From Alcaligenaceae bacterium (GTDB lineage Bacteria; Pseudomonadota; Gammaproteobacteria; Burkholderiales; Burkholderiaceae_B): DNA of 58,088 nt. Every line of letters starts with the position of its first letter. Position 1 is the first letter of the stretch. The stretch spans positions 1 to 58,088 of the forward strand of contig JAJUFT010000005.1 of NCBI GenBank assembly GCA_029263615.1, in the 5' to 3' direction. The notes under the pieces are model-generated. The model was not told the DNA's origin. It did not search any database and was given only the letters and a program-made list of their open reading frames with translations. Positions 47,821-57,635 of the stretch are shown here, piece by piece. Both the position numbers and the translations under genes were made by a program.

Positions 47821-48710
47821 AGGTTTCGCGCCTCGTTCAGGGCCACCAGAAAAGCCTGGATGGCGGGATGCGAGCGCTCGCCGCTCCGAAAGGCGGCCGA
47901 AATTCGGCGCCGGATCTTTGGCCGCAGCGGCACCGCCATCACGCCAGGGGTGGAATAGCGCAGGCGCAGGCCGGCCACCACGGAAACCGAACACCCGGAT
48001 GCGACCATGGCAGAAAGAATCTCGAACCCGCGGCACAGCGCGTTGACCCGGGGTTCGAAACCCGCGCGGCGACAGAGCCCGAGCACAAATTCGGCGAATC
48101 CGGTCCAGGCCGAGTCCAGCGCCCACCGTTCGTTCTTGAGCGCTTCCAGCGGAAGCGACGCCCTCTGCGCCAGGGGGTGATCCGAAGGCAGCAGAACATA
48201 TAGCGCGTCGTCGATGAGTGGCCGCTTTTCGATGCCCTTTTCTTCTTGCGGCAAAAGGGTGGTCAGATCGTCGACAAAGGCCAGATCGCAGCGGCGCGTG
48301 CGCACGGCGGCCAGGCCTTCGGCCGGTTCCATTTCTTCCAGAATCACGTGCAGATGGGGGTGCCGTTCCTGCGAACGCTGGATGGCCGCGGGCAGCAGCC
48401 AGCTGCCAACCGTGGGGAACACGGCCACCCTCAGCGTGCCAGACACGGCCCGACACACGGCCGCCATGTCCGCCTTGGCCTCGTCCAGCACGGCGAACAG
48501 CCGATCGGCGTGCGCCACCAGCAGCTCGCCGGCAGGCGTCAGACGCACGCCTCTGCCCTGGCGTTCGACGAGCTGAACGCCGACTTCCTCCTCGAGCTGG
48601 GCAATCTGCTGCGACACGGCCGAGGGCGTCAGGAACAACGCTTCTGCCACCGCCGCCATCGTCGTGCGGTGGGAGAGTTCCCTGAGGGTGCGTAACCGGA
48701 CGATATCCAT
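47739..48710 (-). CDS. LysR-type regulator divergent from sdaA
   Basis: The protein of 323 residues has the N-terminal winged helix RLRTLRELSHRTTMAAVAEALFLTPSAVSQQ and a substrate-binding effector domain. It is divergently placed from the L-serine dehydratase gene with 114 bases between, so it probably controls that gene in response to an amino acid or related effector. The last 27 residues, coded in the overlap with the exonuclease fusion gene, look non-conserved. The effector is unknown. Confidence 0.88.
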   Translation of the reverse strand: MDIVRLRTLRELSHRTTMAAVAEALFLTPSAVSQQIAQLEEEVGVQLVERQGRGVRLTPAGELLVAHADRLFAVLDEAKADMAAVCRAVSGTLRVAVFPTVGSWLLPAAIQRSQERHPHLHVILEEMEPAEGLAAVRTRRCDLAFVDDLTTLLPQEEKGIEKRPLIDDALYVLLPSDHPLAQRASLPLEALKNERWALDSAWTGFAEFVLGLCRRAGFEPRVNALCRGFEILSAMVASGCSVSVVAGLRLRYSTPGVMAVPLRPKIRRRISAAFRSGERSHPAIQAFLVALNEARNLQDVATTPESAGKDRTSCVAIMRNNSL

Positions 48711-48824
48711 TTCGACGCCTTAAGATTTACTAATGGTTCTGATTATTTTAATTCAGTAGTCCTAACTGAAAGGGCTTGCTAAGATCATCAGATACCGGCA
48801 TCGTTGGAAAAGGAGCCCGCCCCC
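48711..48824. promoter_or_regulatory. Divergent promoter region between LysR gene and sdaA
   Basis: The gap is AT-rich against its GC-rich surroundings. CTGA (48739-48742) and TCAG (48753-48756) flank ten AT bases and give an imperfect two-fold symmetry of the kind LysR regulators bind. GGTTCTGATTATTTTAATTC is the core. I cannot assign -35 and -10 elements with confidence. The sdaA ribosome site AAAAGGAG lies at its right end. Confidence 0.5.
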
Positions 48825-50210
48825 ATGGCAATCAGCGTCTTCGACATCTTCAAGATCGGTATCGGGCCGTCCAGTTCGCATACCGTGGGCCCGATGCGGG
48901 CGGCACGCATGTTTGCCAAGAGTGTGCTTTCACTGATGAAGGGCGAGACGCCGGCCCGCGTGGTCGTCGAGCTCTATGGTTCGCTGGGAGCGACGGGGAA
49001 AGGTCACGGCACGGATACCGCCGTCATGCTGGGCCTGGCCGGGCATGACCCGGAAACCGTCGATGTCGAACGCGTCGAATCGATGTTGTCCGACATGCGT
49101 GCGTCGCGCCGGCTGACACTGCTCGGCAGTGTCGACATCCCCTTCGACGAAGCGCAGGACATCATCTTCAAGCCTTTTCGTCAGCTGCCCTTTCATCCCA
49201 ATGGCATGCGCTGCCTTGCACATGACGCGAGCGGCGAGGTCCGCGTCGAGCGCAGCTACTACTCGGTGGGCGGCGGCTTTGTCGTGCAGGGTGACGCCGA
49301 CTCCACCCCCCTGCCCCCCAAGCTGCCGGGCGTCGATCAGCTTCCCAGGCCCTTTCGCAGCGGCGAGGAACTCTTGCAGCAATGCCGGATACATGACTGT
49401 TCCATTGCGGATGTCATGCGGGCGAACGAACGCCACTGGCGCTCCGACGCAGAGACCCGGGCAGGTCTGCGACGCATCTGGCAGACCATGCAGGCCTGCG
49501 TCCAGCGCGGTTGCCGCAGTACGGGGCTGTTGCCCGGGCCCTTCAAGGTCAGACGCCGTGCCCCCGAATTGCTCGCCCGTCTCGAGGCACGAGGCGGCAA
49601 GGCCGGCCTGGACCCTCTCACGGTCATGGACTACGTCAACCTCTATGCCCTGGCCGTGAACGAGGAGAACGCTTCGGGCGGCCGCGTGGTCACTGCGCCA
49701 ACCAACGGTGCCGCCGGCATCATCCCGGCTGTGCTGCATTACTACTGGACTTTCATCGAGGGTGCCAGCGAGCAGGGCCTGGAAGATTTTCTTCTCACTG
49801 CGGCCGCCATCGGCACGCTCTACAAGGAGAATGCTTCGATTTCGGGAGCGGAAGTGGGCTGCCAGGGGGAAGTCGGCGTGGCGTGCTCCATGGCAGCCGG
49901 TGCCTTGTGTGCGGTGCTGGGGGGCACCCCAGAGCAGGTGGAAAATGCGGCCGAGATCGGCATGGAACATCATCTGGGTCTGACCTGCGACCCGGTGGGC
50001 GGGCTGGTGCAGATCCCCTGCATCGAACGCAACGCCATTGCCGCCGTCAAGGCAATTAATGCTGCGCGCATGGCCCTGCATGGCGATGGCACGCATACGG
50101 TGAGCCTGGATCAGGTGATTCTGACCATGAAGCAGACCGGCGCCGATATGCTCAGCAAGTACAAGGAAACCTCGCAAGGCGGCCTCGCCGTCAATATCGT
50201 GGAGTGCTGA
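48825..50210 (+). CDS. sdaA: L-serine dehydratase (L-serine ammonia-lyase), Fe-S type
   Basis: The enzyme of 461 residues deaminates L-serine to pyruvate and ammonia with a [4Fe-4S] cluster. The N-terminal beta domain starts [19 protein letters not shown] and the alpha domain carries the cluster cysteines in [20 protein letters not shown] and [18 protein letters not shown]. It is the single-chain type. ATG 48825 has AAGGAG upstream; an in-frame start at 48804 is rejected. The divergent LysR is its likely regulator. RidA in this window could clear the aminoacrylate intermediate. Confidence 0.95.
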   Translation: MAISVFDIFKIGIGPSSSHTVGPMRAARMFAKSVLSLMKGETPARVVVELYGSLGATGKGHGTDTAVMLGLAGHDPETVDVERVESMLSDMRASRRLTLLGSVDIPFDEAQDIIFKPFRQLPFHPNGMRCLAHDASGEVRVERSYYSVGGGFVVQGDADSTPLPPKLPGVDQLPRPFRSGEELLQQCRIHDCSIADVMRANERHWRSDAETRAGLRRIWQTMQACVQRGCRSTGLLPGPFKVRRRAPELLARLEARGGKAGLDPLTVMDYVNLYALAVNEENASGGRVVTAPTNGAAGIIPAVLHYYWTFIEGASEQGLEDFLLTAAAIGTLYKENASISGAEVGCQGEVGVACSMAAGALCAVLGGTPEQVENAAEIGMEHHLGLTCDPVGGLVQIPCIERNAIAAVKAINAARMALHGDGTHTVSLDQVILTMKQTGADMLSKYKETSQGGLAVNIVEC

Positions 50211-50265
50211 AGCCGCGGCAGGTGCCGAAGCGCCTCGCGGACCTCCGGGTACACGGCCACGGGGT

Positions 50266-51216
50266 TCAGACCGGGCGGCTCAGGATGTCCAGAAAGGCCT
50301 GCACGGCGTGACTGGCCGGCCGGTCCTTGCGTTCCAGTCGATACAGCGGGCGCGAAAGGCCCGGCATGTCCGACACTCTCAGCTCGACCACACGGCCCAG
50401 CTGCAGCAGGTCATCCACCACCGCCACCGGCAGCATGGCGACGCCCAGACCGGAAGCCACCCCGCGTGCCATCCCCTCGTTGCTGCCGATCTCGATGCTG
50501 CGCTGTGGCTTGATATGCAGCATGGACAACCATCTTGCCGTGACCTCCCCCGTTCCCGAGCCATGCTCCCGCATGAGCCAGGTGCAATCCTGCAACGTAG
50601 ATCGGCTGACCGTAATGGCCTTGCCGCCCAGGCCCGTCCGCCGACCCAGCAGCGCGGGGTTGGCGGCAGAAGGTGCAAAATCGGCCGGGCTGCCGATGAT
50701 CGCCAGTCTCTCTTCTTTCCAGGGGTAATAAGCCACCCCCTGTTTATGCACCGGCCCTTCTACCAAAGCAAGGTCCAGGTGGCAGTCATACAGGTCTTCG
50801 ACGATGGCTTGTGTGTTGGCGGCCACCACCTTGATGAGAATGTCGGGCCAGCGCTGCGCAAATTTCTGCAGGTAACGCGGCAACCAGTAGCCAGCGATGG
50901 TGGTGCTGGCGCCAATGACCAGTTCGCCTCGCTTGAGGCCACTGCGTGCCTGAAGCTCCGCGACCGCGGCATGTTCCAGAGCAAAGATCGCCCGGGCGTG
51001 TTCCTGCAGGGATCGCCCCGCCTCGGTCAGTCCCATGCCCTGCCCCGGCCTGGTCCCGCCGCGCTCGATCAGCACCAGATCCAGCTGCCGTTCAAGTTCG
51101 GACACGGCTTTGGAAACCGCAGGCTGACTAATGTGCAGTTCACGCGCCGCGGCAGAAAAACTGCCTTCCTTGACGACGGTGTGAAAAACCCGCAACAGGT
51201 GCAGGTTGAGCTTCAT
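50266..51216 (-). CDS. LysR-type regulator, YeiE/CysB-like, divergent from yeiH
   Basis: The 316-residue protein has the winged helix LLRVFHTVVKEGSFSAAARELHISQPAVSKAV and a LysR effector domain. In enteric bacteria the LysR protein YeiE lies divergent from yeiH and controls it in response to sulfite. The same arrangement is seen here, with 108 bases between the genes, so an analogous role is likely. Overall length and motif order fit, but sequence identity to YeiE cannot be measured here. Confidence 0.85.
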   Translation of the reverse strand: MKLNLHLLRVFHTVVKEGSFSAAARELHISQPAVSKAVSELERQLDLVLIERGGTRPGQGMGLTEAGRSLQEHARAIFALEHAAVAELQARSGLKRGELVIGASTTIAGYWLPRYLQKFAQRWPDILIKVVAANTQAIVEDLYDCHLDLALVEGPVHKQGVAYYPWKEERLAIIGSPADFAPSAANPALLGRRTGLGGKAITVSRSTLQDCTWLMREHGSGTGEVTARWLSMLHIKPQRSIEIGSNEGMARGVASGLGVAMLPVAVVDDLLQLGRVVELRVSDMPGLSRPLYRLERKDRPASHAVQAFLDILSRPV

Positions 51217-51324
51217 TGGACTTAACCTAAAGTTATGGGTGTCTGAATATTATGTATTCGACTTATAACACGGCGCTATCTAACATTAACCTCAATAAAA
51301 ACCATATCCAAATAGCCTGGTGTT
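51217..51324. promoter_or_regulatory. Divergent promoter region between LysR gene and yeiH
   Basis: This short region is AT-rich and holds small symmetries such as TAAC-CTAAA-GTTA (51228 onward) and TTATAACAC...TCTAACATTAACC. These are plausible LysR half sites for activation of yeiH and autorepression. No strong sigma-70 consensus stands out. Confidence 0.45.
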
Positions 51325-52389
51325 ATGTCATCTCAACCCCGTACTCTTTCCGCACCCGTGACGCCGTCGAAGCCTCGCCCTTCGTTGTGGGCAGGTCTGG
51401 CCCTGACGACTTGCATTGCCGCGCTTGCCTACTCCCTGGCGAATCTGGAAGCAGTTCGGTCTCTGGGGCTCAGCCCCCTCACCTTCGCCATCATCCTGGG
51501 CATGGTGGCGGGCAACACCTTCTTCCCGAAAATTGCGCCTCTCACCCATACCGGCGTGGACTTCTGCAAGAACCGCTTCCTGCGGGCAGGCATCGTGCTG
51601 TTCGGCTTCAGGCTGACGTTTCAGGACGCTGCGGCCGTCGGGGTGAGCGGTCTGGTGCTGGATGCCGCCATCATTCTGTCGGTGTTCTCGCTGGCCATGC
51701 TGGTCGGTCACCGCATTCTCAAGATGGATCGGCAGACTTGCATGTTGGTGGGAGCGGGCAGCGCCATCTGTGGAGCGGCGGCCGTCATGGCCATGGAGCC
51801 TGTGGCGCGAGCGCAGGCCCACAAGGTGTCGGTGGCAGTCGCCACGGTGGTGGTGTTCGGCAGCATCAGCATGTTCCTCTACCCCCTGCTCTACCCGCTT
51901 CTCGGTTTCTCGGAGCATCATTTCGGCATTTTCATCGGGTCGACCGTACATGAAGTGGCCCAGGTGGTCGCCGCTGGCGATGCCGTCAGCGCTGAAGCCG
52001 CCAATTCCGCCGTCATCACCAAGATGCTGCGTGTCATGATGCTCGCCCCCTTCCTCATCCTGGTGGCCTGGTGGGCGCAGCGGCGCGGCTGGCTGGGCGA
52101 TACGGCTGACGGGCGCAAGGCGCCCAGCGCCGTGCCCTGGTTCGCCGTCGGTTTTGTACTGGTCGTGGCGCTCAACTCGACCGGCTGGATCCCCGTAGAA
52201 GTGGCGCGCATTCTGGTGGAGGTCAGCACGCTGCTGCTGGTCACGGCCATGGCCGCTCTGGGGCTTCGTACCCACGCCAGTGCCATCCGCCAGGCCGGCC
52301 TTGCCCCGCTTGCTCTGGCCGGCATCCTTTTCCTCTTCCTGCTCGTGGGAGGCTGGGGCATGAACCTCCTGGCCGTCGCACTAGCCTGA
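51325..52389 (+). CDS. yeiH: YeiH family putative sulfate/sulfite exporter
   Basis: This membrane protein of 354 residues has about ten hydrophobic helices and the family motifs LTFAIILGMVAGN, RFLRAGIVLFGFRLTF and VGAGSAICGAAAVMAMEP, with GSTVHEVAQVVAAG later. The family (UPF0324) is thought to move sulfate or sulfite, but direct transport data are limited. A sulfur role is supported by the divergent YeiE-like regulator. A hairpin of 8 bp lies downstream at 52405-52433. Confidence 0.85.
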   Translation: MSSQPRTLSAPVTPSKPRPSLWAGLALTTCIAALAYSLANLEAVRSLGLSPLTFAIILGMVAGNTFFPKIAPLTHTGVDFCKNRFLRAGIVLFGFRLTFQDAAAVGVSGLVLDAAIILSVFSLAMLVGHRILKMDRQTCMLVGAGSAICGAAAVMAMEPVARAQAHKVSVAVATVVVFGSISMFLYPLLYPLLGFSEHHFGIFIGSTVHEVAQVVAAGDAVSAEAANSAVITKMLRVMMLAPFLILVAWWAQRRGWLGDTADGRKAPSAVPWFAVGFVLVVALNSTGWIPVEVARILVEVSTLLLVTAMAALGLRTHASAIRQAGLAPLALAGILFLFLLVGGWGMNLLAVALA

Positions 52390-52404
52390 CGTTCTCCCCT
52401 TACA

Positions 52405-52433
52405 GGCCCGGGGCTTGCTGGCCATCCCGGGCC
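52405..52433 (+). terminator. Possible terminator after yeiH
   Basis: GGCCCGGG (52405-52412) pairs perfectly with CCCGGGCC (52426-52433) around a 13-base loop, 15 bases after the yeiH stop. There is no T tract, so it is at best a weak or Rho-assisted terminator that separates yeiH from azurin. Confidence 0.4.
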
Positions 52434-52453
52434 GTCCGCTGTTGACGCCAAGG

Positions 52454-52495
52454 TTGATTGAGATCAATACGTATTAACCATGAGCGCCGCATAAT
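52454..52495 (+). promoter_or_regulatory. FNR/ANR-type promoter of the azurin gene
   Basis: TTGATTGAGATCAA (52454-52467) is a perfect match to the FNR/ANR consensus TTGAT-N4-ATCAA. CATAAT at 52490-52495 is a good -10; a start near 52502 would put the centre of the box at -41.5, the class II activation position. Azurin would thus be induced at low oxygen. Confidence 0.85.
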
Positions 52496-52583
52496 TCAGC
52501 GATTGGAAATTACACGGTCGCCTTGAAGCGGGAGCATTCTGATCTCGCAAGGGTGTAATTTGATACGAGTGGGAGAGCCTCTT

Positions 52584-53030
52584 ATGTTCGCAAAAGTCAC
52601 TTTGGCCGCACTGTTGTCCGTCATGGCCGTTCCCGCGATGGCTGCGCAATGCGACGTCACCATCGAAGGCAATGACGCGATGCAGTTCAACACCAAAGAA
52701 ATCGTGGTGGACAAGACCTGCGAAGACTTCACCATCAACCTGGTTCACGTGGGCAAACTGCCTAAGTCGGCCATGGGTCACAATGTCGTGATCACCAAGG
52801 CGGCCGACAAGCAGGCCGTCGCCACCGACGCAACCAAGGCTGGCCCCAACAACGACTACTTGCCGCCCAATGATGCTCGCATCATTGCGCACACCAAGCT
52901 GATCGGCGGCGGCGAGAAGGATTCCGTCACCTTCAAGACAGCGGCTCTCGAAGCCGGCGGCGACTACGACTTCTTCTGCTCCTTCCCGGGACACTGGGCC
53001 ATCATGAGCGGCAAGGTCGTCGTCAAGTAA
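52584..53030 (+). CDS. azu: Azurin
   Basis: This is a periplasmic blue copper protein, 148 residues with a 20-residue signal peptide (VPAMA|AQCDV). In mature numbering the copper ligands are Gly45 and His46 (AMGHN), Cys112, His117 and Met121 (FFCSFPGHWAIM), and the disulfide is Cys3-Cys26. The usual Trp48 is Val and there is a Trp at 118. ATG 52584 has GGGAGAG upstream; TTG 52560 is rejected. It carries electrons, probably to nitrite reductase or other periplasmic enzymes, and is preceded by an ANR-type promoter. Confidence 0.96.
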   Translation: MFAKVTLAALLSVMAVPAMAAQCDVTIEGNDAMQFNTKEIVVDKTCEDFTINLVHVGKLPKSAMGHNVVITKAADKQAVATDATKAGPNNDYLPPNDARIIAHTKLIGGGEKDSVTFKTAALEAGGDYDFFCSFPGHWAIMSGKVVVK

Positions 53031-53052
53031 ACGAGTCAGCCGAAGCACGCCA

Positions 53053-53092
53053 CCCCGAGCGCCGCGAGTTGCGGCCCTCGGGGTTATTTGTT
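53053..53092 (+). terminator. Terminator after azurin
   Basis: CCCCGAG-C-GCCGC (53053-53065) pairs with GCGGC-C-CTCGGGG (53071-53083) with one C-C mismatch and a 5-base loop, and is followed by TTATTTGTT. It ends the azurin transcript just before the convergent TonB receptor gene, six bases away. Confidence 0.75.
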
Positions 53093-53098
53093 GCGCGT

Positions 53099-55276
53099 TC
53101 AGAAGGTGTAAGTGAGGTCCAGCCCCGCACTCCAGCTTCGGCCAACGGCCGGTTCGTAATAGCGCTGGTTGCCCTCGTTCACGATGACCGCACCCGCATA
53201 CTGGCGGTTGAAGAGGTTGTCGATCCGCGCGTAGCTGGCAAGACGCCAGTCTCCCCTCTTCCAGACATAGCCGGCATGGACGCCGCTGACGAAATAGGAA
53301 GGGGTCCATTCCGTATTGCCGTCGTTCACCGGAATACGACTCAGAAAACGCCCGTCCACGCCGGCCCGGAAGCCTTCCTCCGGAAGCCAGTCCAGACTCA
53401 TGTAGAAGGCGTGGCGAGCTACCCCCGGCAAGCGGTTGCCGGCACGCAGCTGTTTGTCCGGCCGGCTGGCATCGAGACAGGACGTCGTAGCGCAATCATC
53501 GCGATACCGTGCATCCAGCCAGCCATACGCCAGTTGGGCCTTGAGGTGTCCGACGAGCGTGCCGTCCCACGCCAGCTCGAAGCCACTGCGGCGGGTTCGA
53601 CCCGCGTTCTGATAAGTCGTGCGTCCGAAGCTTGCATCGGCGGCCACGATCTCGTCGCGCGTACGGCTCTGATAGAGGGCTGCCGTCAATACTCCGCCGG
53701 CCAGCCTGGCCTTTGCACCCACTTCCACATTCACGTTGGTCGCGGGCCGCAGGGCGAAGTTCAGGCCACCCAGCCCGTCATTCCGGTAGGACAGCTCATT
53801 GAAGGTGGGGGTCTCGAACCCCTTGCCCGCCGAGACATAGAAGGTCAGGTCCGACGTGGGTGTCCAACGGAGGGACCCGACTGGCAGCCACTCCCGGTAG
53901 GTGGCCTTGCCGCTGTCGTCGGCGTTGCCGGGCTCGACGTAATGGTCCTCCGAGCGGAAGCGGATGCGGCTGTAACGCAAGCCCGCATCCAGCGTCCAAC
54001 TTTCCGTCAGCGCCCAGGAAGCCTGCAGGTAAGGGTCCAGATTCCAGACCTTGTTGTTTTCATTGCGGCGCAAGGCGCCTTTCACACCCAGCTGTTCACC
54101 GACAAAGTTTTCGTAGCCGCGACGATCTTCGCGCAATTCGTCATAAGCGACGCCCGTGACCAGCGTCAGTGGCCGGTCAGCCAGCCGCAGTTGCCGGGTC
54201 CAGCGCAGGTCTGCGCCGGCGTAGCGCCGGGAAAGATCGATGACGCCGCCACTGTGCTGGGGGCTGCGCTGCGCGGCCACGGGAATGGCCTGATATTGCA
54301 CCATGTCCCGCTCGCCGTAATACACCATGGCACGCAATTGATCGCCGCCCGGCAGCCGCTTCTCATAGATGAGCCCGCCCTGGGTCTGGTCGACGGATTT
54401 GCGCGTGTTGTAGAGGGTAGCGTTGTCGACGGCGCTGCGTGGGTCGTCTTCGAACCGTGCGCGGTCCAGGCCCAGAGGGTCATCCGCCCGCACGCTGACC
54501 GTGTTGGCCAACAGGGTGAGTCGGGTGTCATCGTCCAGCTGCAGGCCGAGCCTGGCATTGCCCTGAGTGCGCCGCGCCGCGCTGTGTTCCCGATAGCCGT
54601 CCGTCGTGAAGCGATTGACGCTCAATACGTAGTCCAGGTCGCCGGTTCCCGTCGTGGTCAGTCCCCGCGCCTTCATGCTGTAGCGGCGCACCCCCTGGCT
54701 GCCGGCGGCGAACGAGGAGCTCAATTCCGGCGGCGCCTTGCCCTCCTCGGTGAAGATCTGCACCACGCCGCCGGAAGAATTCCCATACAGGGCTGAAAAC
54801 GGCCCGCGCAGGACCTCGACGTGGTCGATGCTGCCAATGTCGATATTCGAAGTCTGCCCCTGACCGTCCGGCATGGTGGCGGGAATGCCGTCCACATACA
54901 GGCGCACACCCCGTACGCCAAAGGTGGAGCGCGCGCCGTAGCCCCTCATGGAGAGCTGCAGGTCCTGAGCATAATTTTCCCTGTTCTGAATCTGCAGACC
55001 CGGGACACCACCCAGACTCTCCGACAGGTTGATGCGCGGGCGTGCATTGCGCATGGCTTCCCCGTCCACTAGGGAAACCGAAGCGGGGGTTTCCAGCAGG
55101 GAGGCATCCATTCGGGTCGACGTGATCACGATGGCGGGCAGCGTTTCGACGGCTGCGGGCGGCGCTTCGACCTTTGCCTGGTCCGGGGCGGCCTGGCTCG
55201 CTGCCGCGGGATGCACGCCCAACACCCAGGCGCCACACGCCACCCAGAGTGTCGGAACTGTTCTTTTCGGCAACAA
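53099..55276 (-). CDS. TonB-dependent receptor, YncD/PqqU-like
   Basis: This outer-membrane receptor is 725 residues long from TTG 55276, which has AGGAGG six bases upstream and gives a signal peptide ending near [10 protein letters not shown] TonB box-like LPAIVITST and a plug domain follow, then a 22-strand barrel ending in TYTF. The plug stretch with [20 protein letters not shown] and [13 protein letters not shown] closely resembles E. coli YncD, now shown to import pyrroloquinoline quinone (PqqU). Siderophore uptake remains an alternative. No Fur box or cobalamin riboswitch is seen upstream. It diverges from arsB. Confidence 0.85.
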   Translation of the reverse strand: MLPKRTVPTLWVACGAWVLGVHPAAASQAAPDQAKVEAPPAAVETLPAIVITSTRMDASLLETPASVSLVDGEAMRNARPRINLSESLGGVPGLQIQNRENYAQDLQLSMRGYGARSTFGVRGVRLYVDGIPATMPDGQGQTSNIDIGSIDHVEVLRGPFSALYGNSSGGVVQIFTEEGKAPPELSSSFAAGSQGVRRYSMKARGLTTTGTGDLDYVLSVNRFTTDGYREHSAARRTQGNARLGLQLDDDTRLTLLANTVSVRADDPLGLDRARFEDDPRSAVDNATLYNTRKSVDQTQGGLIYEKRLPGGDQLRAMVYYGERDMVQYQAIPVAAQRSPQHSGGVIDLSRRYAGADLRWTRQLRLADRPLTLVTGVAYDELREDRRGYENFVGEQLGVKGALRRNENNKVWNLDPYLQASWALTESWTLDAGLRYSRIRFRSEDHYVEPGNADDSGKATYREWLPVGSLRWTPTSDLTFYVSAGKGFETPTFNELSYRNDGLGGLNFALRPATNVNVEVGAKARLAGGVLTAALYQSRTRDEIVAADASFGRTTYQNAGRTRRSGFELAWDGTLVGHLKAQLAYGWLDARYRDDCATTSCLDASRPDKQLRAGNRLPGVARHAFYMSLDWLPEEGFRAGVDGRFLSRIPVNDGNTEWTPSYFVSGVHAGYVWKRGDWRLASYARIDNLFNRQYAGAVIVNEGNQRYYEPAVGRSWSAGLDLTYTF

Positions 55277-55482
55277 TGTCTTCCTCCTGTTATCGGGCGT
55301 TTCGGGCGCAGGGAGCAAGTAGCTCGCCCGCCCTGGCTCCGTGCCCCGACTGCGTGCCACGGCTCGGCCTGCGGCGCACACCCGGCGGTACAATCGCCGC
55401 GCTGCGCGGGGATATGCCCCCCGCTCTGGCAGGTCGCCCCTTCGGGGCTCAATCATGCCGCTTGCCCATGGGTACCTCATAC

Positions 55483-56766
55483 ATGCTGACTGCCTTCATC
55501 ATTTTCGCCCTGACGCTCACGCTGGTCATCTGGCAGCCTCGCGGTCTGAGCATTGGCTGGAGCGCCACCGGCGGCGCCCTGGCCGCCCTCCTGGTGGGCG
55601 TGGTCGAACTCGGCGACCTGCTGGAGGTTTGGTCCGTGGTATGGAATGCGACGGCGACCCTGATTGCCCTCATCATCATCACCCTGGTGCTCGACCTGGC
55701 GGGCACCTTCGAGTGGCTGGCCCTGCATGTGGCGCGCGGGGGCAAGGGCCGGACGCGGCGCCTGTATGTGCTGCTGGTTCTGCTGGGCGCCATGATTTCA
55801 GCGTTCTTTGCCAACGATGGCGCCGTGCTGATTCTCACTCCGCTGGTCATGGCGATGATGCTGCAGTTGCGGTTTTCCCCTGCCGTGACCCTGGCCTTCG
55901 TGATGGCGGCGGGCTTCATTTCCGACACGGCCAGCCTCCCCTTCGTCATTTCCAACCTGGTCAATATCGTCTCCGCCGACTTCTTCTCGGTGGATTTTCT
56001 GCGCTACGCCCAGGTTATGGCCCCGGTGAATGTCGTGGCCGTGCTCGCCAGCCTGATCATGCTGATGTGGGTATATGGCCGAGACCTGCCTCGCACTTTC
56101 GATGCCGACTTGTTGCGCTCCCCCGATCAAGCCATTCATGACGCCTTCACCTTTCGCGTGGGCTGGTGGGTGCTGGCCAGCCTGCTGGCCGGGCTGCTCG
56201 TGCTCGAACCGTTGGGGGTGCCCGTGAGCGTCATGGCAGGCACGGCGGCCCTGGCCCTGCTCATCATTGCCCATCGCGGCAAACACATCGACGTGCAGCG
56301 CGTACTCAAGGGCGCACCGTGGGAAATCGTCATCTTCTCACTGGGCATGTACCTTGTGGTGTACGGGTTGCGCAACCGGGGGCTGGCTGCCGAGCTGGGC
56401 GTCTTGCTGGAATGGCTGGCTGCCCATGGGCTATGGGCCAGTGCCGTGGGGACCGGGCTGCTCAGCGCCGTGCTCTCCTCGGTCATGAATAATCTTCCCA
56501 CCGTGCTTCTCGTGGCACTTTCCATCGACGCAGCCCAGGTCAGCGACGCGGCGCGCGAGGCCATGATCTACGCCAACGTGATCGGTAGCGACTTGGGGCC
56601 CAAGCTCACGCCGATCGGCAGCCTGGCCACCCTGCTCTGGTTGCACGTGCTCAACCGCAAGGGGCTCGCAATCGGCTGGGGGTATTACTTCCGCATCGGC
56701 GTGGTGCTGACTCTGCCGGTACTGCTGCTGACACTCAGCGCGCTGGCGTGGAGGTTAAGCAGCTGA
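55483..56766 (+). CDS. arsB: Arsenite/antimonite efflux permease ArsB
   Basis: The protein of 427 residues follows E. coli ArsB almost block by block: [61 protein letters not shown] and [19 protein letters not shown]. It has about twelve helices and exports arsenite, alone or with ArsA. ATG 55483 aligns with the ArsB start; in-frame ATG 55468 and the longer ORF are less likely. No arsR, arsC or arsA is adjacent. TACAAT at 55389-55394 is a possible -10, and the leader has the small hairpin GCCCC-TTC-GGGGC (55436-55448). Confidence 0.92.
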   Translation: MLTAFIIFALTLTLVIWQPRGLSIGWSATGGALAALLVGVVELGDLLEVWSVVWNATATLIALIIITLVLDLAGTFEWLALHVARGGKGRTRRLYVLLVLLGAMISAFFANDGAVLILTPLVMAMMLQLRFSPAVTLAFVMAAGFISDTASLPFVISNLVNIVSADFFSVDFLRYAQVMAPVNVVAVLASLIMLMWVYGRDLPRTFDADLLRSPDQAIHDAFTFRVGWWVLASLLAGLLVLEPLGVPVSVMAGTAALALLIIAHRGKHIDVQRVLKGAPWEIVIFSLGMYLVVYGLRNRGLAAELGVLLEWLAAHGLWASAVGTGLLSAVLSSVMNNLPTVLLVALSIDAAQVSDAAREAMIYANVIGSDLGPKLTPIGSLATLLWLHVLNRKGLAIGWGYYFRIGVVLTLPVLLLTLSALAWRLSS

Positions 56767-56855
56767 GCAAGCCGGGCGGCCGTCATGCCCTGCTCGCGGG
56801 GAAATGGGAACGACACTTGCCACATGCCGTCAACTCAACTCCACGAGGAATGATC

Positions 56856-57635
56856 ATGCTGCGAAAAGTGACCGATCTCAACGGCTACAGCCTGATTGCC
56901 ACCGACGGCGAACTCGGCAAGGTGAAGGATGTGTTCTTTGATGACGAGAAATGGACCATCCGCTACCTGGTGGTGGAAACCGGCAGCTGGCTCAACAGCC
57001 GCCGCGTACTCATTTCCCCCTATCTGGTCTCTCAGGTGAATGGCGGCGACCAGACCATCGCCGTCCGTCTCACCCAGGAGCAAGTTCGCAACAGCCCCGA
57101 CATCGACACCCACCAACCGATTTCACGGCAGATGGAAGGCGATTTCTCCCGGTACTACGGCTTGGGCAATTACTGGATTGGACCCGAGCTCTGGGGAACC
57201 GGCGGCTATCCGATCCTCGGCAGCACGGAACTGGAAGGCGGCGGCCATCTGCCCAGCCGTGCCGAGGAACTGATACGAGAAACGTCAGACAACCCGGATG
57301 ACTACCACCTGCGCAGCGCGGAGGATGTGAAGGGTTATCACATTCAGGGCACGGACGAGGAGATCGGCCATGTGCAGGATTTCCTGTTCGATGATGAAAC
57401 CTGGGCCATGCGGTATTTCGTGGTGGACACCCGCAACTGGTGGCCCGGAGGGCGCAAGGTGCTGGTGGCCACGCACTGGATCGACCGCATCGACTGGGGC
57501 AGCTCGCTGGTCTACGTCAACCTCACCCAGGAGCAGATCCGCAATAGCCCTGAACTGGACCCGGATCAACCCCTGGATCGAAGCGCGGAGACCACGCTCC
57601 ACCGCCACTACGACCGACGCATTTACTGGGAATGA
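56856..57635 (+). CDS. Double PRC-barrel domain protein
   Basis: The protein of 259 residues has two related PRC-barrel units. The first (about residues 1-95) has LNGYSLIATDGELGKVKDVFFDDEKW and the second (about 155-255) has VKGYHIQGTDEEIGHVQDFLFDDETW; each ends with LTQEQ.RNSP. There is no signal peptide or membrane segment. Such proteins are often stress-related with no known reaction. ATG 56856 is chosen because GAGG lies seven bases upstream; ATG 56850 is also possible. It overlaps the convergent next gene by 13 bases. Confidence 0.85.
   Translation: MLRKVTDLNGYSLIATDGELGKVKDVFFDDEKWTIRYLVVETGSWLNSRRVLISPYLVSQVNGGDQTIAVRLTQEQVRNSPDIDTHQPISRQMEGDFSRYYGLGNYWIGPELWGTGGYPILGSTELEGGGHLPSRAEELIRETSDNPDDYHLRSAEDVKGYHIQGTDEEIGHVQDFLFDDETWAMRYFVVDTRNWWPGGRKVLVATHWIDRIDWGSSLVYVNLTQEQIRNSPELDPDQPLDRSAETTLHRHYDRRIYWE

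Noticed and set aside
55277-55482. Possible cobalamin riboswitch upstream of the TonB receptor
   Set aside because: GACCTGCC on the minus strand recalls the B12 box, but the other conserved riboswitch segments are missing and the order is wrong.
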